This document shows, piece by piece, positions 43,414-53,759 of a stretch of 64,000 bases of DNA. Below the pieces are notes generated by a model. That model was not told the origin of the DNA and did not search any database. It saw nothing but the letters and a program-made list of their open reading frames with translations. The stretch comes from Staphylotrichum longicolle (lineage: Eukaryota; Ascomycota; Sordariomycetes; Sordariales; Chaetomiaceae): NCBI GenBank assembly GCA_019096155.1, contig JAHCVI010000001.1:14843243-14907242 (forward strand). The letters run 5' to 3'. The number at the start of each line of letters is the position of its first letter. Position 1 is the first letter of the stretch. Made by a program: the position numbers and the translations under genes.

Positions 43414-44133
43414 ATGGACGATACCCTCGCTACAGCACGGTACAAGGCGATGAGATGGAACACACCGCTCTCCGACGGCCATGCGAGCGAATTGCTGGGC
43501 CATCTCAACTTGTCCACAGCAAGCAACATCGTGGACATAGGCTGTGGCTGGGGCGAGTTACTCCTGCGAGCGGCCGCAGACGCAGGAAGTGGAGTCAAGG
43601 CGACCGGCGTCGACACTGACCCAGCTGCTCTTGACCGAGGGAGGCAAGCAGCCGTGAAACGTGGCCTGGACGTCGCATTTGTCGAGCAGCGGGCCGAGGA
43701 TTGGCAGGGACCCGCCGACCGCGCACTGTGTATTGGCTCATCACACGCTCTCGGGGGGAGCCGCGCGATGCTTGCGCGACTGGCGGAGATCGTCCCTCGC
43801 GGCGGCAGGGTGCTGGTCGGTGACATGTGCTGGGAGAGAACCCCCACCGAGGCTGCGCACGCCATCTTCGGTGACGACGTTCTCCAGCTCGCTGACATGG
43901 TCGCGATGTGCCGGGAGACGGGCTGGGAGGTGCTGCACCTGAGCACCGCAGACCAGCGCGAATGGGATGACTTTGAGTCGCGGCATCGCGCGGGACTCCG
44001 GGAGTGGCTGCTGGCTAATGCCGATGATCCTCGGGCGGAGGGGATACGGGCCGAGCAAGATGCTAGAGAGCATGAGTACTTAACAACGTATCGCGGGGTG
44101 CTGGGTTTTGTGTACATGGTGCTTGGCCGGTAA
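43414..44133 (+). CDS. Class I SAM-dependent methyltransferase, bacterial-like
   Basis: An intronless gene of 239 residues. The Rossmann-type SAM domain is clear: motif I VDIGCGWGELLL, the acidic loop GVDTDPAALDRGR, a later LCIGSSHALGG block, and GGRVLVGDM (motif III-like). The overall order of motifs, including a WDDFESRHRAGL segment near the C-terminus, resembles class I methyltransferases of actinobacteria as I recall them. Substrate unknown. The start chosen is the ATG at 43414; an upstream in-frame non-ATG extension adds nine residues without value. Absence of introns beside a seven-exon neighbour fits, but does not prove, acquisition from bacteria. It is encoded 366 bp after the Zn2Cys6 regulator. 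Confidence 0.8.
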   Translation: MDDTLATARYKAMRWNTPLSDGHASELLGHLNLSTASNIVDIGCGWGELLLRAAADAGSGVKATGVDTDPAALDRGRQAAVKRGLDVAFVEQRAEDWQGPADRALCIGSSHALGGSRAMLARLAEIVPRGGRVLVGDMCWERTPTEAAHAIFGDDVLQLADMVAMCRETGWEVLHLSTADQREWDDFESRHRAGLREWLLANADDPRAEGIRAEQDAREHEYLTTYRGVLGFVYMVLGR

Positions 44134-44228
44134 GCGGCCGGTAAGCCGTGTACCAGAACAAGATCTTCTCAACGGCCTTGAGTACATGTTTAAAATCTTG
44201 CTTGTGGCAACATTCTTTTCTAATCTCA

Positions 44229-45600
44229 TCAAGAACCGGCATGCCACTCGCATCCATCGCAGTTACAGTCGTTCTCCATCTTCTTCTCCTCGGTGTGGTC
44301 CGCGTATGACTCGGCAACCCCAAGCAAAGGCAGGAGGAGCAAAACAATGGGTACCAACTGCCCAAAGCCCAGTTTGTCCTCGGCGCTCGACTCTTCCGCG
44401 GTCATTACGTTGTGGCCTAGGCTGCGGTCCTGAAATACCCAGTAGCAACCGAGGACAAACCAGGCGATAAGTTCGAGAACGGAAAACAGCTCAGACGCCA
44501 GGATATTCCATAGCCAGAAAATGACGCCGCGAACCAAGCTGACAACGCCCCAGCTGGCGGAGGCATGTTCCGCGCCCGGGTTCCCAAGGAAGCGGTTCCG
44601 GTGGCCGAGCCAGAGTCGTCGAGCGGTGAGGGAGAGCTCGAACATGTGCAGCGGGTACGAGTAGAGTATCAAGACAAAGTTGACAATCATCCACATTCGG
44701 GGCTCGCCGCACTTGGGGTATTTTGTCGTGCACTTGGCAGGGCAGTCCAGTTCATAGTACCAGCACTCAAAGCCCGTGATCCACGAAGCGTAGAGCAGCA
44801 GGCAAGCCAGGGTGACCATAAGCCCAGCCCGAAGCGCGATCGGCAGCCGGACCGCCCAGCTCCGCCGCCGCCTCTCCTTGGCGCTGATGCCCCGGCTCCT
44901 CAGCACCAGGAGAGACAGGAGATGGGCGTTGGAGCTGAACCACGCCAGGTCCGTGACAATGGTGAAGTGGTACACGGTCATGGGCTTCTCCGAGTCCTTT
45001 CGCGTAAGCCCGATCATCCCGGCGACGAGGACGGCGATCCCCGTCACGAGCTGGGTATCGCTCAGGGCCTGCACGAGGTCGAAGGCGCACGCGGCGATCA
45101 CGTCCGTGTCCCAGTTGCGGTCCTCAAGCCAGGAGACGACCACCCGACAGACCCTCCGCCGTACCACGGCATCCACGGCATTTATCGTTGGGAACTTGGC
45201 CACCCAGGTGCCGTCGGGCCCTCGGGTGCCATCCGTGCGTGAGAGGAGCAGACAGACAAATGTTGCGAACAGGGTCAGGCCGGCAGAAATGAGGTACGCG
45301 AGGATGACCTAGATTGGGGACTGGCGTGTTAGCTGGAGGTTTCCATGCTTGATGCGCACACAAATCGGTCGGACGAGAGTGGTGTCCATGATGGCAAATA
45401 CCTACCCCAATACCGGCGATATCAGGGTCCGCCTTCAGCTGCGGACACCAGCAACTGCCCCGGTCAAACTCTCGGCAGGTGTAGTCTTGTTCGTTAAGCC
45501 AGTACGATCTGCCCAAGGTCCAGTCCCAGCAATAAACCGTCCCGTTGACAAAGACATTTGCTGGCTGCTGCGGGAGGCTGAAATTCTCGTCGCAGACCAT
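44229..45600 (-). CDS. Polytopic membrane protein of unknown function
   Basis: Two exons (45600-45406 and 45308-44229) with a 97-bp intron (45309-45405, GTAGGT...CTAG) give 424 residues. The N-terminal 60 residues carry one NGT glycosylation site and several cysteines (CWDW, CREFDRGSCWC), so they are probably extracellular or lumenal. About seven or eight hydrophobic helices follow, starting with VILAYLISAGLTLFATFVCLLL right at the splice junction and ending with LVPIVLLLLPLLGV. A loop with a CWYYELDCPAKC-type cysteine pair lies between helices. No transporter or receptor motif is recognised. Fungal-specific integral membrane proteins of this kind are common near secondary metabolism or effector genes. 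It is convergent with the methyltransferase (95 bp apart). Confidence 0.75.
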
Positions 45601-46592
45601 TTTGGTCTGTTGGAGAGCATTTGAAATGTTGGAATATTAGATCAGTCGAGGTCACTTAGTTTCAAGAAACAGGTAGTTTTGGGAGAAGTCGGACGGCTGA
45701 AGCATGTTGATCGATAATTAAGGTACGGTCGTTATATCCTGTCGCGGCTGAGGAAGCGGCCGCCACCTGAATCTCATAAACTGCACGAGCTCTGGATGTC
45801 CGCACATCATTGGTTGTCGGTGCGGAATTGGTGCCAATCTCGACGAGCTATTGAAGCCACCCGGCGACGGGTGAGCTCAGCTGGGCCCTGGTTTCCCCTC
45901 TTAGTGGCAACCACTTTTCTGTTGGAACCTCTCGTCACTCCCTAACACGGCAAGCTGAAGCATGGGGAGGATCCTAATTATGTACATCCTATCATATGGG
46001 GGCATCAGTGACCTGCTGAAAAGTGTATCAAGAGTGGGAAAGAGGGGTGGGAATTCCAGAACTTGAGTTATGTTTCCAGCGACTTGTTTATGTTCAGTCG
46101 GGTTTAACCACATTCGTCAATAGGGAAGTGACAGCAACAAATGTTTTGGTTTCCGTTTATCCCCTCCTGTCGTCGTATAATGCACGAAAAGTGTTCCAGA
46201 AAACCTACTGGGGTTCGAGAGTCGTGCCCACATTTGATGTGTCCAAGCCTCCTCCATCAGAGGCCATATTAGCGCATCCATGGTTCTGCAAGCACTCCAC
46301 AGGTCTTGAGGAATAACTCCGTGCCAAGCCCATTACAAGCAGCATAAGATCCGGATTCATGTGTTCCACCTGTGATGATGGGCTCCCAACGGTCTCATTT
46401 TGTGGAGAAGTTGCCAGGAAGCGAGATGCGGGGATAAGTCTCGGGTTAAAGTACCCCGGATCGACAACGCCAGGTACCCTGCTACCCAGCTTATTCCCAA
46501 GACGGAATGACGGTATATAGCCGCAAGCGCACCTCTCGGCCATGTTCCTCGTGCCAGGAAGCCACTCTGAACTGCACTTCGCTCGACACACG
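45601..46592. other. Intergenic, divergent promoters, no gene seen
   Basis: About 1 kb between the membrane protein and the GH43 gene. No domain-bearing frame, repeat or RNA gene recognised. Confidence 0.5.
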
Positions 46593-48186
46593 ATGGCTCG
46601 GTCAAGAATGTGGACTCTCGTGCTCCTTGCTGGCCTTTCGGCTGCCAAGTATATCGTTCCTGGCGGTCGATGGCACGACACGGACGGCAGCCTCGTCAAT
46701 GCTCATGCCGGATGTGTGACTGTCGACAAGCAAACCGGCAAGTTCTGGTTGTTTGGCGAACACAAGACCGAAGGCCAGACCGAGGGCGGTGGTGTTTCGG
46801 TCTATAGCTCGGACGACCTCGCAACGTGGGAGAGTCACGGTCTTGCTCTTGGTTCGTGATGACATTCCCAGAGTTGCCCTACTTGTTGTACTGACTGTGT
46901 TGCGCAGCCCCGGTTGAGGGGCATCCGTACCTCTCGCCTTCGAACATCATCCAGCGGCCAAAAGTGATTTACAGCAAGGCCACCAATGAATATCACGTAT
47001 GTATACGCGAACCTGTCTCCTACATAAAAGTGTGAGTGCACAACTAATGTGCAAGAAACAGATGTGGTGGCATGCAGATAACTCAACCTACGGTTTGCTC
47101 CTCCAAGGATATGCCCGCTCCCCGAATATCTCAGGACCCTACACCTTCGTCTCCGCCACAGCGCCTCTGGGCAACTGGTCACAGGATTTCGGCGTCTTTA
47201 CCGATTACAAGGACGGGCGGTCGTATGCGCTGTACTCCAACGGCGACCGCAAGGAAGGCCGGGACGTCTACCTCACCTCCTTCAACGAAGACGTGACAGG
47301 GTTGGAGAAAGTGGTCCACCGCTTCGACAAGTACGACCTCGAAGCCCCGACCATCGTCCAGACGGAAAAGAGCTACTACGCCATCATGAGCCACAAGACG
47401 GGGTACCGACCGAACAACGTCGTGGCCTTCCGAGCCGACAGCCTTGCCGGGCCGTGGTCGCAGCCATTCATAGTAGCCCCGCTTAACACGCGAACGTACA
47501 ACTCCCAATCGGGCTTCACGCTCACGATCAAAGGAAAGAAGAAGACGACGCACCTGTACCTCGGCGACCAATGGGACTCCAACTCCCTCTGGGAGAGCCG
47601 GTACATCTGGCTGCCCATTGAAATCGACGACCGCAAGAAGACGCTCAACCTGGTGTGGCACGACGTGTACGACCTGGACGTAAAGTCGGGAGAGTGGTCC
47701 CCCGTCACGGGGCGGGCGTACCTCGCAGCCGACGCCAAGACGGCCGGCGGCGCGTTCAAGCAGGAGGCCAACTTTGCCAGCAAGGGCACCATCGTCACGG
47801 GCATCTACGGCAACGACAGCACCGTCACCTTCGAGGGCGTCGAGGGCACGGGCAAGCCGCAGTGGGTCTCGTTCTACTACCAGAACACGGACGACATGGG
47901 GTTCGGGGACCAGCCGGGCGGCACGCCGGACCGGATCGGGGGCACGTGGCAGCTGCGGCGGATCGCGAGCGTGGTGGTCAACGGCAACACGGAGAAGGTC
48001 GAGACGCTGTTCCAGAGGGACACGCACAAGGGCATTATCCTGTCGACGCCGCTGCTGTTGACGCTGGAGAAGGGCAAGAAGAACACGATTACCGTGGGCG
48101 GGTTGTGGAATGGGTTCGACTACAAGGGGGCCGATTTGGACAGGATTGTTGTGTATCCTCCTGAGGGGACTGCCGGGAGGCACTAG
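46593..48186 (+). CDS. Secreted GH43-family glycoside hydrolase
   Basis: Three exons (46593-46851, 46908-46996, 47062-48186) with introns of 56 and 65 bp give 490 residues. A signal peptide (MARSRMWTLVLLAGLSAA) is followed by a five-bladed beta-propeller of the GH43 type: WHDTDGSLVNAHAG, WLFGEHK, a conserved RPKVIYSKATNEYHMWWH block across the second splice site, SQDFGVFTDYKDGRSYALYS and LEAPTIVQTEKSYYAIMSH. The C-terminal 150 residues resemble a beta-sandwich. This pattern fits the exo-beta-1,3-galactanase subfamily (GH43_24), which trims galactan side chains of arabinogalactan proteins; the subfamily assignment is from motif memory only. It would act outside the cell on plant wall material. 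Confidence 0.85.
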
Positions 48187-48240
48187 AGAGACTATAGCAA
48201 AACGTGAGATGTGTACATTTTCCGCCTTTCAGAGAATGGA

Positions 48241-50514
48241 TCATGACCTTGCTTTCATCTTCTTGAAGAAGCTGCTAAACAGACTTTTCCTCTTCGGCGA
48301 CGACAGAAGCGCGAGCCTTGTGGCAGTCCGAAAGACTTCGACCACGCCTTCCATGGTCCGAGAAGAACATTCCATATACTTGACTGCTCCAATCTTTTGC
48401 CTGACCGATTCCCCCTGGCAAACGACGTCAGCCACGGTCCATACTGCTGCAAACCAACCGGGGGGGGGGGGGGGGGGGGGGCTTACCTCCTCATAGGTCA
48501 CTGGGTGCTGGGAAGTCTTCGCGAGTTCTTGAATCGTGCGCGCATCGTTTCGAAGCTCCTTCTTGAGACCCACGAGAATGATTGGTGTATTTGGGGAAAA
48601 GTGGAGGACTTCGCCAATCCACTGTGTGTTGACTTGTGAGCTTGAGAACATTGGAAGTGTTGAATGACAGTCCGATAAGGAAGCAAAGCTTGTCTGCGAC
48701 TACTGACCTTTTCCTGTACGTTATCCAGTGAATCGGGCGTGTCGATTGCAAAGCACACCAGTATGACATGCGTGTCCGGATATGACAGTGCTCTCATTCG
48801 ATCGAAGTCCTCCAAGCCGGTGTGGTCCCACAAGGCGAGTTCGACGTACTTCCCGTCGACCTCTACGTCGGCGATGTAATTCTCAAAGATTGAGGGCTCC
48901 CATACCTAGGCAAATAACGCGATTAGACAGGTCGATCATTTGCTACCAATGTACCGCTGTGTGTCTCTTACCTCGGGATAGACTCCCGTAGTGAAGACGC
49001 TTGTCGAAGCAAGACAGGTCAGCCTTGGTATCGTTGCGGGCTGTATTCAATGCTTACATATAAAGTGTGGATTTTCCAACAGCGCCATCGCCAACAATGA
49101 AGATCTTTCTTCGAATCTCCGCCGCTGATGAGGTCGGCCGAGCGAGGATGGTTGTCGCCACAACTTGATCCTCGACCACTGGGAGGATGGCAGGTACTGG
49201 TGCAGCTGGTGCAGCCTCGTGTTTCGCCTCGCCTTCAGATGTTGCCAGAGCCTCGGGTGGTTGACGGCTATGGTTTAGAGCAGGAGTGGTGTCTGGCTGC
49301 TTTCCGCTTACACTGACAGGGGGGTCTTGGTGTGGCAAAATGACCACTGTAGACGGCTGTGCCGCGGGAGATGCGTGCCGTGTGAGCGCACTTGCATAGT
49401 TGTAAGGGTCGTAGTCTCTCAAGGCCATCGTAGTGGGGAGGCTCTGGCTGTCTAATGCATGGGCAACCTTGAGCTTCGGTGATTCCTCTCGAGCGGTGGT
49501 CAGACTCTTGTCTTGGAGATCCAGGGATCTGAGTGCCGACGCAACACCGGCACTAACTCCTAAGGACTGCGCGTGCACTACTGGCATCAAGGCTGTCTGA
49601 AGAAAGTCGCTGGTCCATGCGGGCTCAGCTGGTGCTGAAACAGTAGTGTACGCAACCGCTGCTGACTTTGTTGGAAGAATTGCTGAGTCTTGTGGGATTT
49701 GTGAGCGCGAGTTCGCCGCCACAATGAGGGAGTCATTGTCAACGAATGTCTCATCCTGTCCACTGGGCAACTCAGCCGTGGCCCCTCTCGAGTGAGCGTC
49801 AGCGGGCTCCCTCGAGTCATCGATGCTCTCCATGCTGGGCTTTCGGGAGAGCGTATGTCGACTGCCATCCGAATCCCACACAACATCGTTGCAAACTGTC
49901 TCAGCGTAGGACGTGAGGCTGTCCAGATATTGTTCCAGAACATAGTTCTGGCCCCTTGCGGTCGACGGTATGTCTCCAGCCGCAACAATAGCGCGTAGCC
50001 TTGTCAACTCGGCCATGATCTGTGGTATCTGGCCAGTGTCCTGCTTGATATCGTGGACGTCGTTTCGTACAGCACCCACGTCATCCAGGATGGCTTTGGA
50101 CACGGACACGGAGACTAGTTCGAGCACCAGACTCAGCGAGCCGCGGTGGGCTTCTAACGACATGCGCAGACCAGCTACCTCAGCCTTGCCGAAGGCGACC
50201 CATTTTGGCACGCCAGTCCTGCCGGAGTGCTTCTCGAGCACTGTGTTGATGTTGTCGACGACGGCGGAGCAGTTCTTGATGATGGACAGGATCTGGGTCT
50301 GAAGCGACTCGGGAATGACACGGTCGTCTCCGACCGAGGCATCGTCCTTGAGCAGATCAAGGACCAGCTGCAGCTGAGTGAGCTCGCCCGATATCGATGT
50401 CAGGTCGGAGCGTGCTTCACGACAGCCACGAATGAAGGAGGTGACGGCGATTGAGGTTTTCCCTACGGCACTGAGCAGCGCTAGACAGGCCGAGGTGATG
50501 GACAGCGGGTCCAT
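48241..50514 (-). CDS. HeLo-like domain fused to Rho-type GTPase (atypical)
   Basis: Five exons (50514-49058, 48999-48972, 48905-48708, 48621-48487, 48414-48241) give 663 residues; all four introns keep frame. Residues 1 to about 220 form a HeLo-like N-terminal domain as found on fungal NLR/STAND proteins (MDPLSITSACLALLSAVGK, then ELTQLQLVLDLL). Residues 230-465 are a disordered, Ser/Ala/Pro-rich linker. Residues 470-650 are a Rho1-like GTPase: P-loop G475-S482, switch I EPSIFENY, switch II WDHTGLED, and EKWIGEVLHF. Key changes: the catalytic Gln of switch II is Leu526, the preceding Ala is Thr524, the NKxD Asp is Glu583, and the SA(K/L) loop is SSR. The C-terminus is basic (KRKSLFSSFFKKMKARS) but lacks a CAAX cysteine. 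A GTP-locked or non-hydrolysing signalling fusion is inferred. Confidence 0.85.
48460..48481 (+). repeat. Poly-G homopolymer (22 bp) beside a splice donor
   Basis: An uninterrupted run of 22 guanines on the plus strand is a C-run in the transcript of the HeLo-like/Rho gene. It sits in the fourth intron immediately after the GTAAGC donor. Such tracts slip readily and may alter splicing; the exact length is the least reliable base count in the window. Confidence 0.9.
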
Positions 50515-51822
50515 CGCGCCGGTGTTCGCGATGAAAGCGCCGCGTGGTGCGTATCGTTGTCGTCCGCCCGCGAGGGACAGATGGGCTGAGGTTGAATGAG
50601 GTTTGGGGGCTGGGCCATGAGGCTGAGCAGCATGCGCTTGGCGGAATGAGCTTAGCGGCGCAGACATGCAGACATGCAGCTCCGTTATCGACCAGAAGGC
50701 GGGGTTTTGCAGCTGACCCAACACCTCTTCGAGGCGTAAATCCGGCAACAGCAAGCCTGCGGCGAGGCTCCCCCCGCCGGTGGCCTCACTCAGCTGAGCC
50801 AAAAATGAAATCACTTTTCATGTTACCTCTGGCCGCCCACAGAAAATGGAGACGTTACGTTATGCATTTCTCTAGAGGTCCAGAATTTCGAGCTCCAAAA
50901 TCCGTAACTGCGCTCACCTCTTCTCTGTTCACATCTTTGTGAACACTGAGACACGGAGACGACGAGATGTTCAGAGGTGAATAGGGGTAACTGTAGGGTT
51001 AGGGTCTGACTTCACTGGCTTTACTGATTAACGTTCAGCTCAAACCTGGCATAAGGTTGGTTCCTGTGTAATGACTTCATTTCTTGGCGCCCTCTGGCAT
51101 CGCAAATGACGGGCAGGCATCCAAGGGCAATTTCAGGAGCTCCGCTGGGAGCAGCTGCTGGAGATTTGGATCATCTCAGGGATGCCGCCATGGAGCAGCG
51201 ATGGAGCAGCAAACCACGGGATCCCCACACCCGCGCTTTTGGGTTCTCACGCGCGCAGCAGGGGAGGGGCTTGCGTGCCTGGCATTCGCTTGCGCTTGTT
51301 GTCAAAAAGGAAAAAATGACGGAAGTATGGTGCAGCCCTGGATGCCCTCCAGACCGAGTCAGGAGAAGAGGAGTCAGACAGTAAGACACGAGGGAGGGGC
51401 CAAGGGATGGCTTCTCGAGGGCCCTGACGGTCACATTGCAGCGACCCGTGCCGAGGGAACCCGTCAGCGGTGCATTCTGGGGCCAACCGAGATCTCAAGG
51501 GTGCAGCGCACATTGCCATTGCCATGCACCTGGACCCCTGGCCAGAGGGGGGGCAGACCATCCCTAATCAGGTCAAGCCGGTCCCCGTGGTTCGTGCAGC
51601 ACCCTGCGACGCTAACGATTTTCCGATTGCCAGCCCAGCCGCGCGACGCTTTGATTAGCATTTGATCAAGACCTCCCTCCCCAGACCAGACCCGCGCCTG
51701 CTCTTGCACTTCGCATCCGTCCCGCATCGCATTCAACGCACCGTTCCTGCCCGCAAAGCACAACAGATCCCCGCAAACAAGCACACGTACCTTCCAGCTT
51801 GCCATTCAACACCGCCGCCGCC
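50515..51822. other. Intergenic, divergent promoters; telomere-like motif
   Basis: About 1.3 kb. It holds tagggttaggg near 50993-51003, two copies of the telomere/telobox hexamer. Otherwise frames here have no domains. Confidence 0.5.
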
Positions 51823-52761
51823 ATGACCCTGACCGACGAGGAGCTCGACCGCGACTGGAAGCCGAGCGGCCGCCGCCCGCAATCGTGCGTCTTGCCCCTA
51901 TTCCAGCAATCTGCGCCCGCCACAGCTCCCCTGTCTCGGACTGAACCCCCAAGACTGACGCGCATTGCGCCTGCTGCAGCACAATTGCCCAGATGTTCTC
52001 GCAAGAGCTGATGGACATTTTCCGCATCGACAACAGCGTCGCAGACCTGGACGAGCAGGTCGACAAGCGGTCAGTGACCCTGCACATGCACTGCTCCCTC
52101 CCTGGCGCACCCCAACGCACAACCCCGCCAACCTGTCGCCAACCGCAACGCCACCCGTCGAACGCACAAACATGATTGCTGATTCGTCCCGTCGCCATGC
52201 AGGAAGCAGCAGATCAACTCGCAGACCTCGGAGCTCGAAGCCCTCGAGGCACGCATCCGCGAGATGGAGATGCGACTCAAGGGAAACAGGCCCAACACCC
52301 CCGGCGGCGCACAGAACGCCCCAGCCCGCGGCCAGCCCAGCAATACGAGCGCACCCCCGCCGCCCCCGGAAAAGGACTACCCCGCCGACCAGGCTCGCAC
52401 ACGCGACCAGCAGCAGCACAAGTACGGCAGCCGCCCGGGCACTGCGAGGCAGGGCCAGCCCGCCGTCCCAGGCGCACTCCCGCCCACTCCCGCGGGGAGC
52501 GAAGGTGAATGCGAGCCTTCCGTTCCTCGTTGCTCCCGAATCGTCCCCCGCCCGCCGGGAAGAACGCAAGCGCAATCGCACTGGAGCCCATCCAAGCCCA
52601 ACACGAGCATGCCCTCCAACCCCTCGTTCGCCACGCGCACAAAGGAGATGGGTCTCTCGGGGGACGATTCGGACTCGATCACTTCCATGTCCGAGAGCGC
52701 GAGTTTTGCTGACTATGTTATTGTTCCCGAACCAGACGGCGACCGTGAGCGGGATGTCTAG
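51823..52761 (+). CDS. Conserved-looking protein of unknown function with short coiled coil
   Basis: Three exons (51823-51884, 51980-52069, 52203-52761) with introns of 95 and 133 bp give 236 residues. The ATG has a strong gccgccATG context. The N-terminal half is compact: an acidic start (MTLTDEELDRDWKP), then TIAQMFSQELMDIFRIDNSV, then a coiled coil (KQQINSQTSELEALEARI). The C-terminal half is Pro/Ser/Gly-rich and probably disordered, ending in an acidic DYVIVPEPDGDRERDV. There is no signal peptide or catalytic motif. The last exon contains a GTGAATG that could be a further donor, but the frame stays open so no intron is needed. I do not recognise the family. Confidence 0.75.
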
Positions 52762-53759
52762 GCCCTGAACAAAGGCTTGTTCACTCCTACAACAGGGACC
52801 CCCGGGGCTGCGGCCTGCCCTCGACAGACACACGGCCCAAACAACGACGACACGATGATTCTATACCCCGTTACTTAGACCTTCTTAATTCCCGCGGCAC
52901 AATCTGCCAGCTACCGCCCATGTTCTCGGTCCCCTTCTCCGACACCCGGCTAGGCCACAAGGTAAGTCGCGTACCTCAGGAGCCCATGCGCGACACGTGG
53001 GCCTTCCGGAGGTGATTGCGGTACCTGTGCCCGAGCTCCCGTCTTCCAGCGATCATGCCTGCGACCACGGCATCCAAGCGCCAACACCTGCCGTCATGTT
53101 GCCTGCACTGACTTTGCCGATCGCGGAGCCACGCTCCTTGTCTCTCAATCACTGTTCTAGTTTCCTTTCCAACGGTTTCATTGTGGAAGAGGTTCCAATG
53201 CATGGCATTTTCTCAGCTTTCCTAGACGGTTTGAGGAAGGGAGGAAGGGGGAGATGAGAGGCCGCAGACATTCGGCACAACCACTGTCGTTCTGTCTGCA
53301 TGCCGAATGTACATACACATATCTTGGCATCTGAGCTTGGCTTTTTGGAGTTCCAATGCATTTTGGGTTACTGTTCTATCAATGCATGATTGGTCTCCGG
53401 CCTCAGTGTGCATGAACGGTAGACGACGGGCGGATGGCGATGGTCATGGTATGATGTTCTGATTATCAACTGACTCGCCCACGCATCTGCTGTTGCGCCT
53501 CTCAAAGGCGGACGATCACGACGGACAGAGCCGCGCTTATTATGCCGCAATATCAGCCGGGATACGCCACAAATCAGAGGACCCCAATAACGGGCAGATC
53601 ACAGCGATTGTCGCCGATCAAACCTTCTTTCAGCCTCAATCCCACTGTGTTTATCCCCTTATTCCTTTCTCTCCAGACCACCGACACACCGACCACATCT
53701 CTCAGTAATCTCACCTCCAGCACAGAACCGCCATCCCCTCCCAACTCACGAGAATACCG
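52762..53759. other. Intergenic between convergent genes, no gene seen
   Basis: About 1 kb. A ttccaatgcat motif occurs twice (near 53190 and 53350). No coding frame supported. Confidence 0.5.

Noticed and set aside
51084..51665. Plus-strand frame of 193 codons upstream of the gene at 51823
   Set aside because: Low-complexity and lacking motifs; probably promoter sequence.
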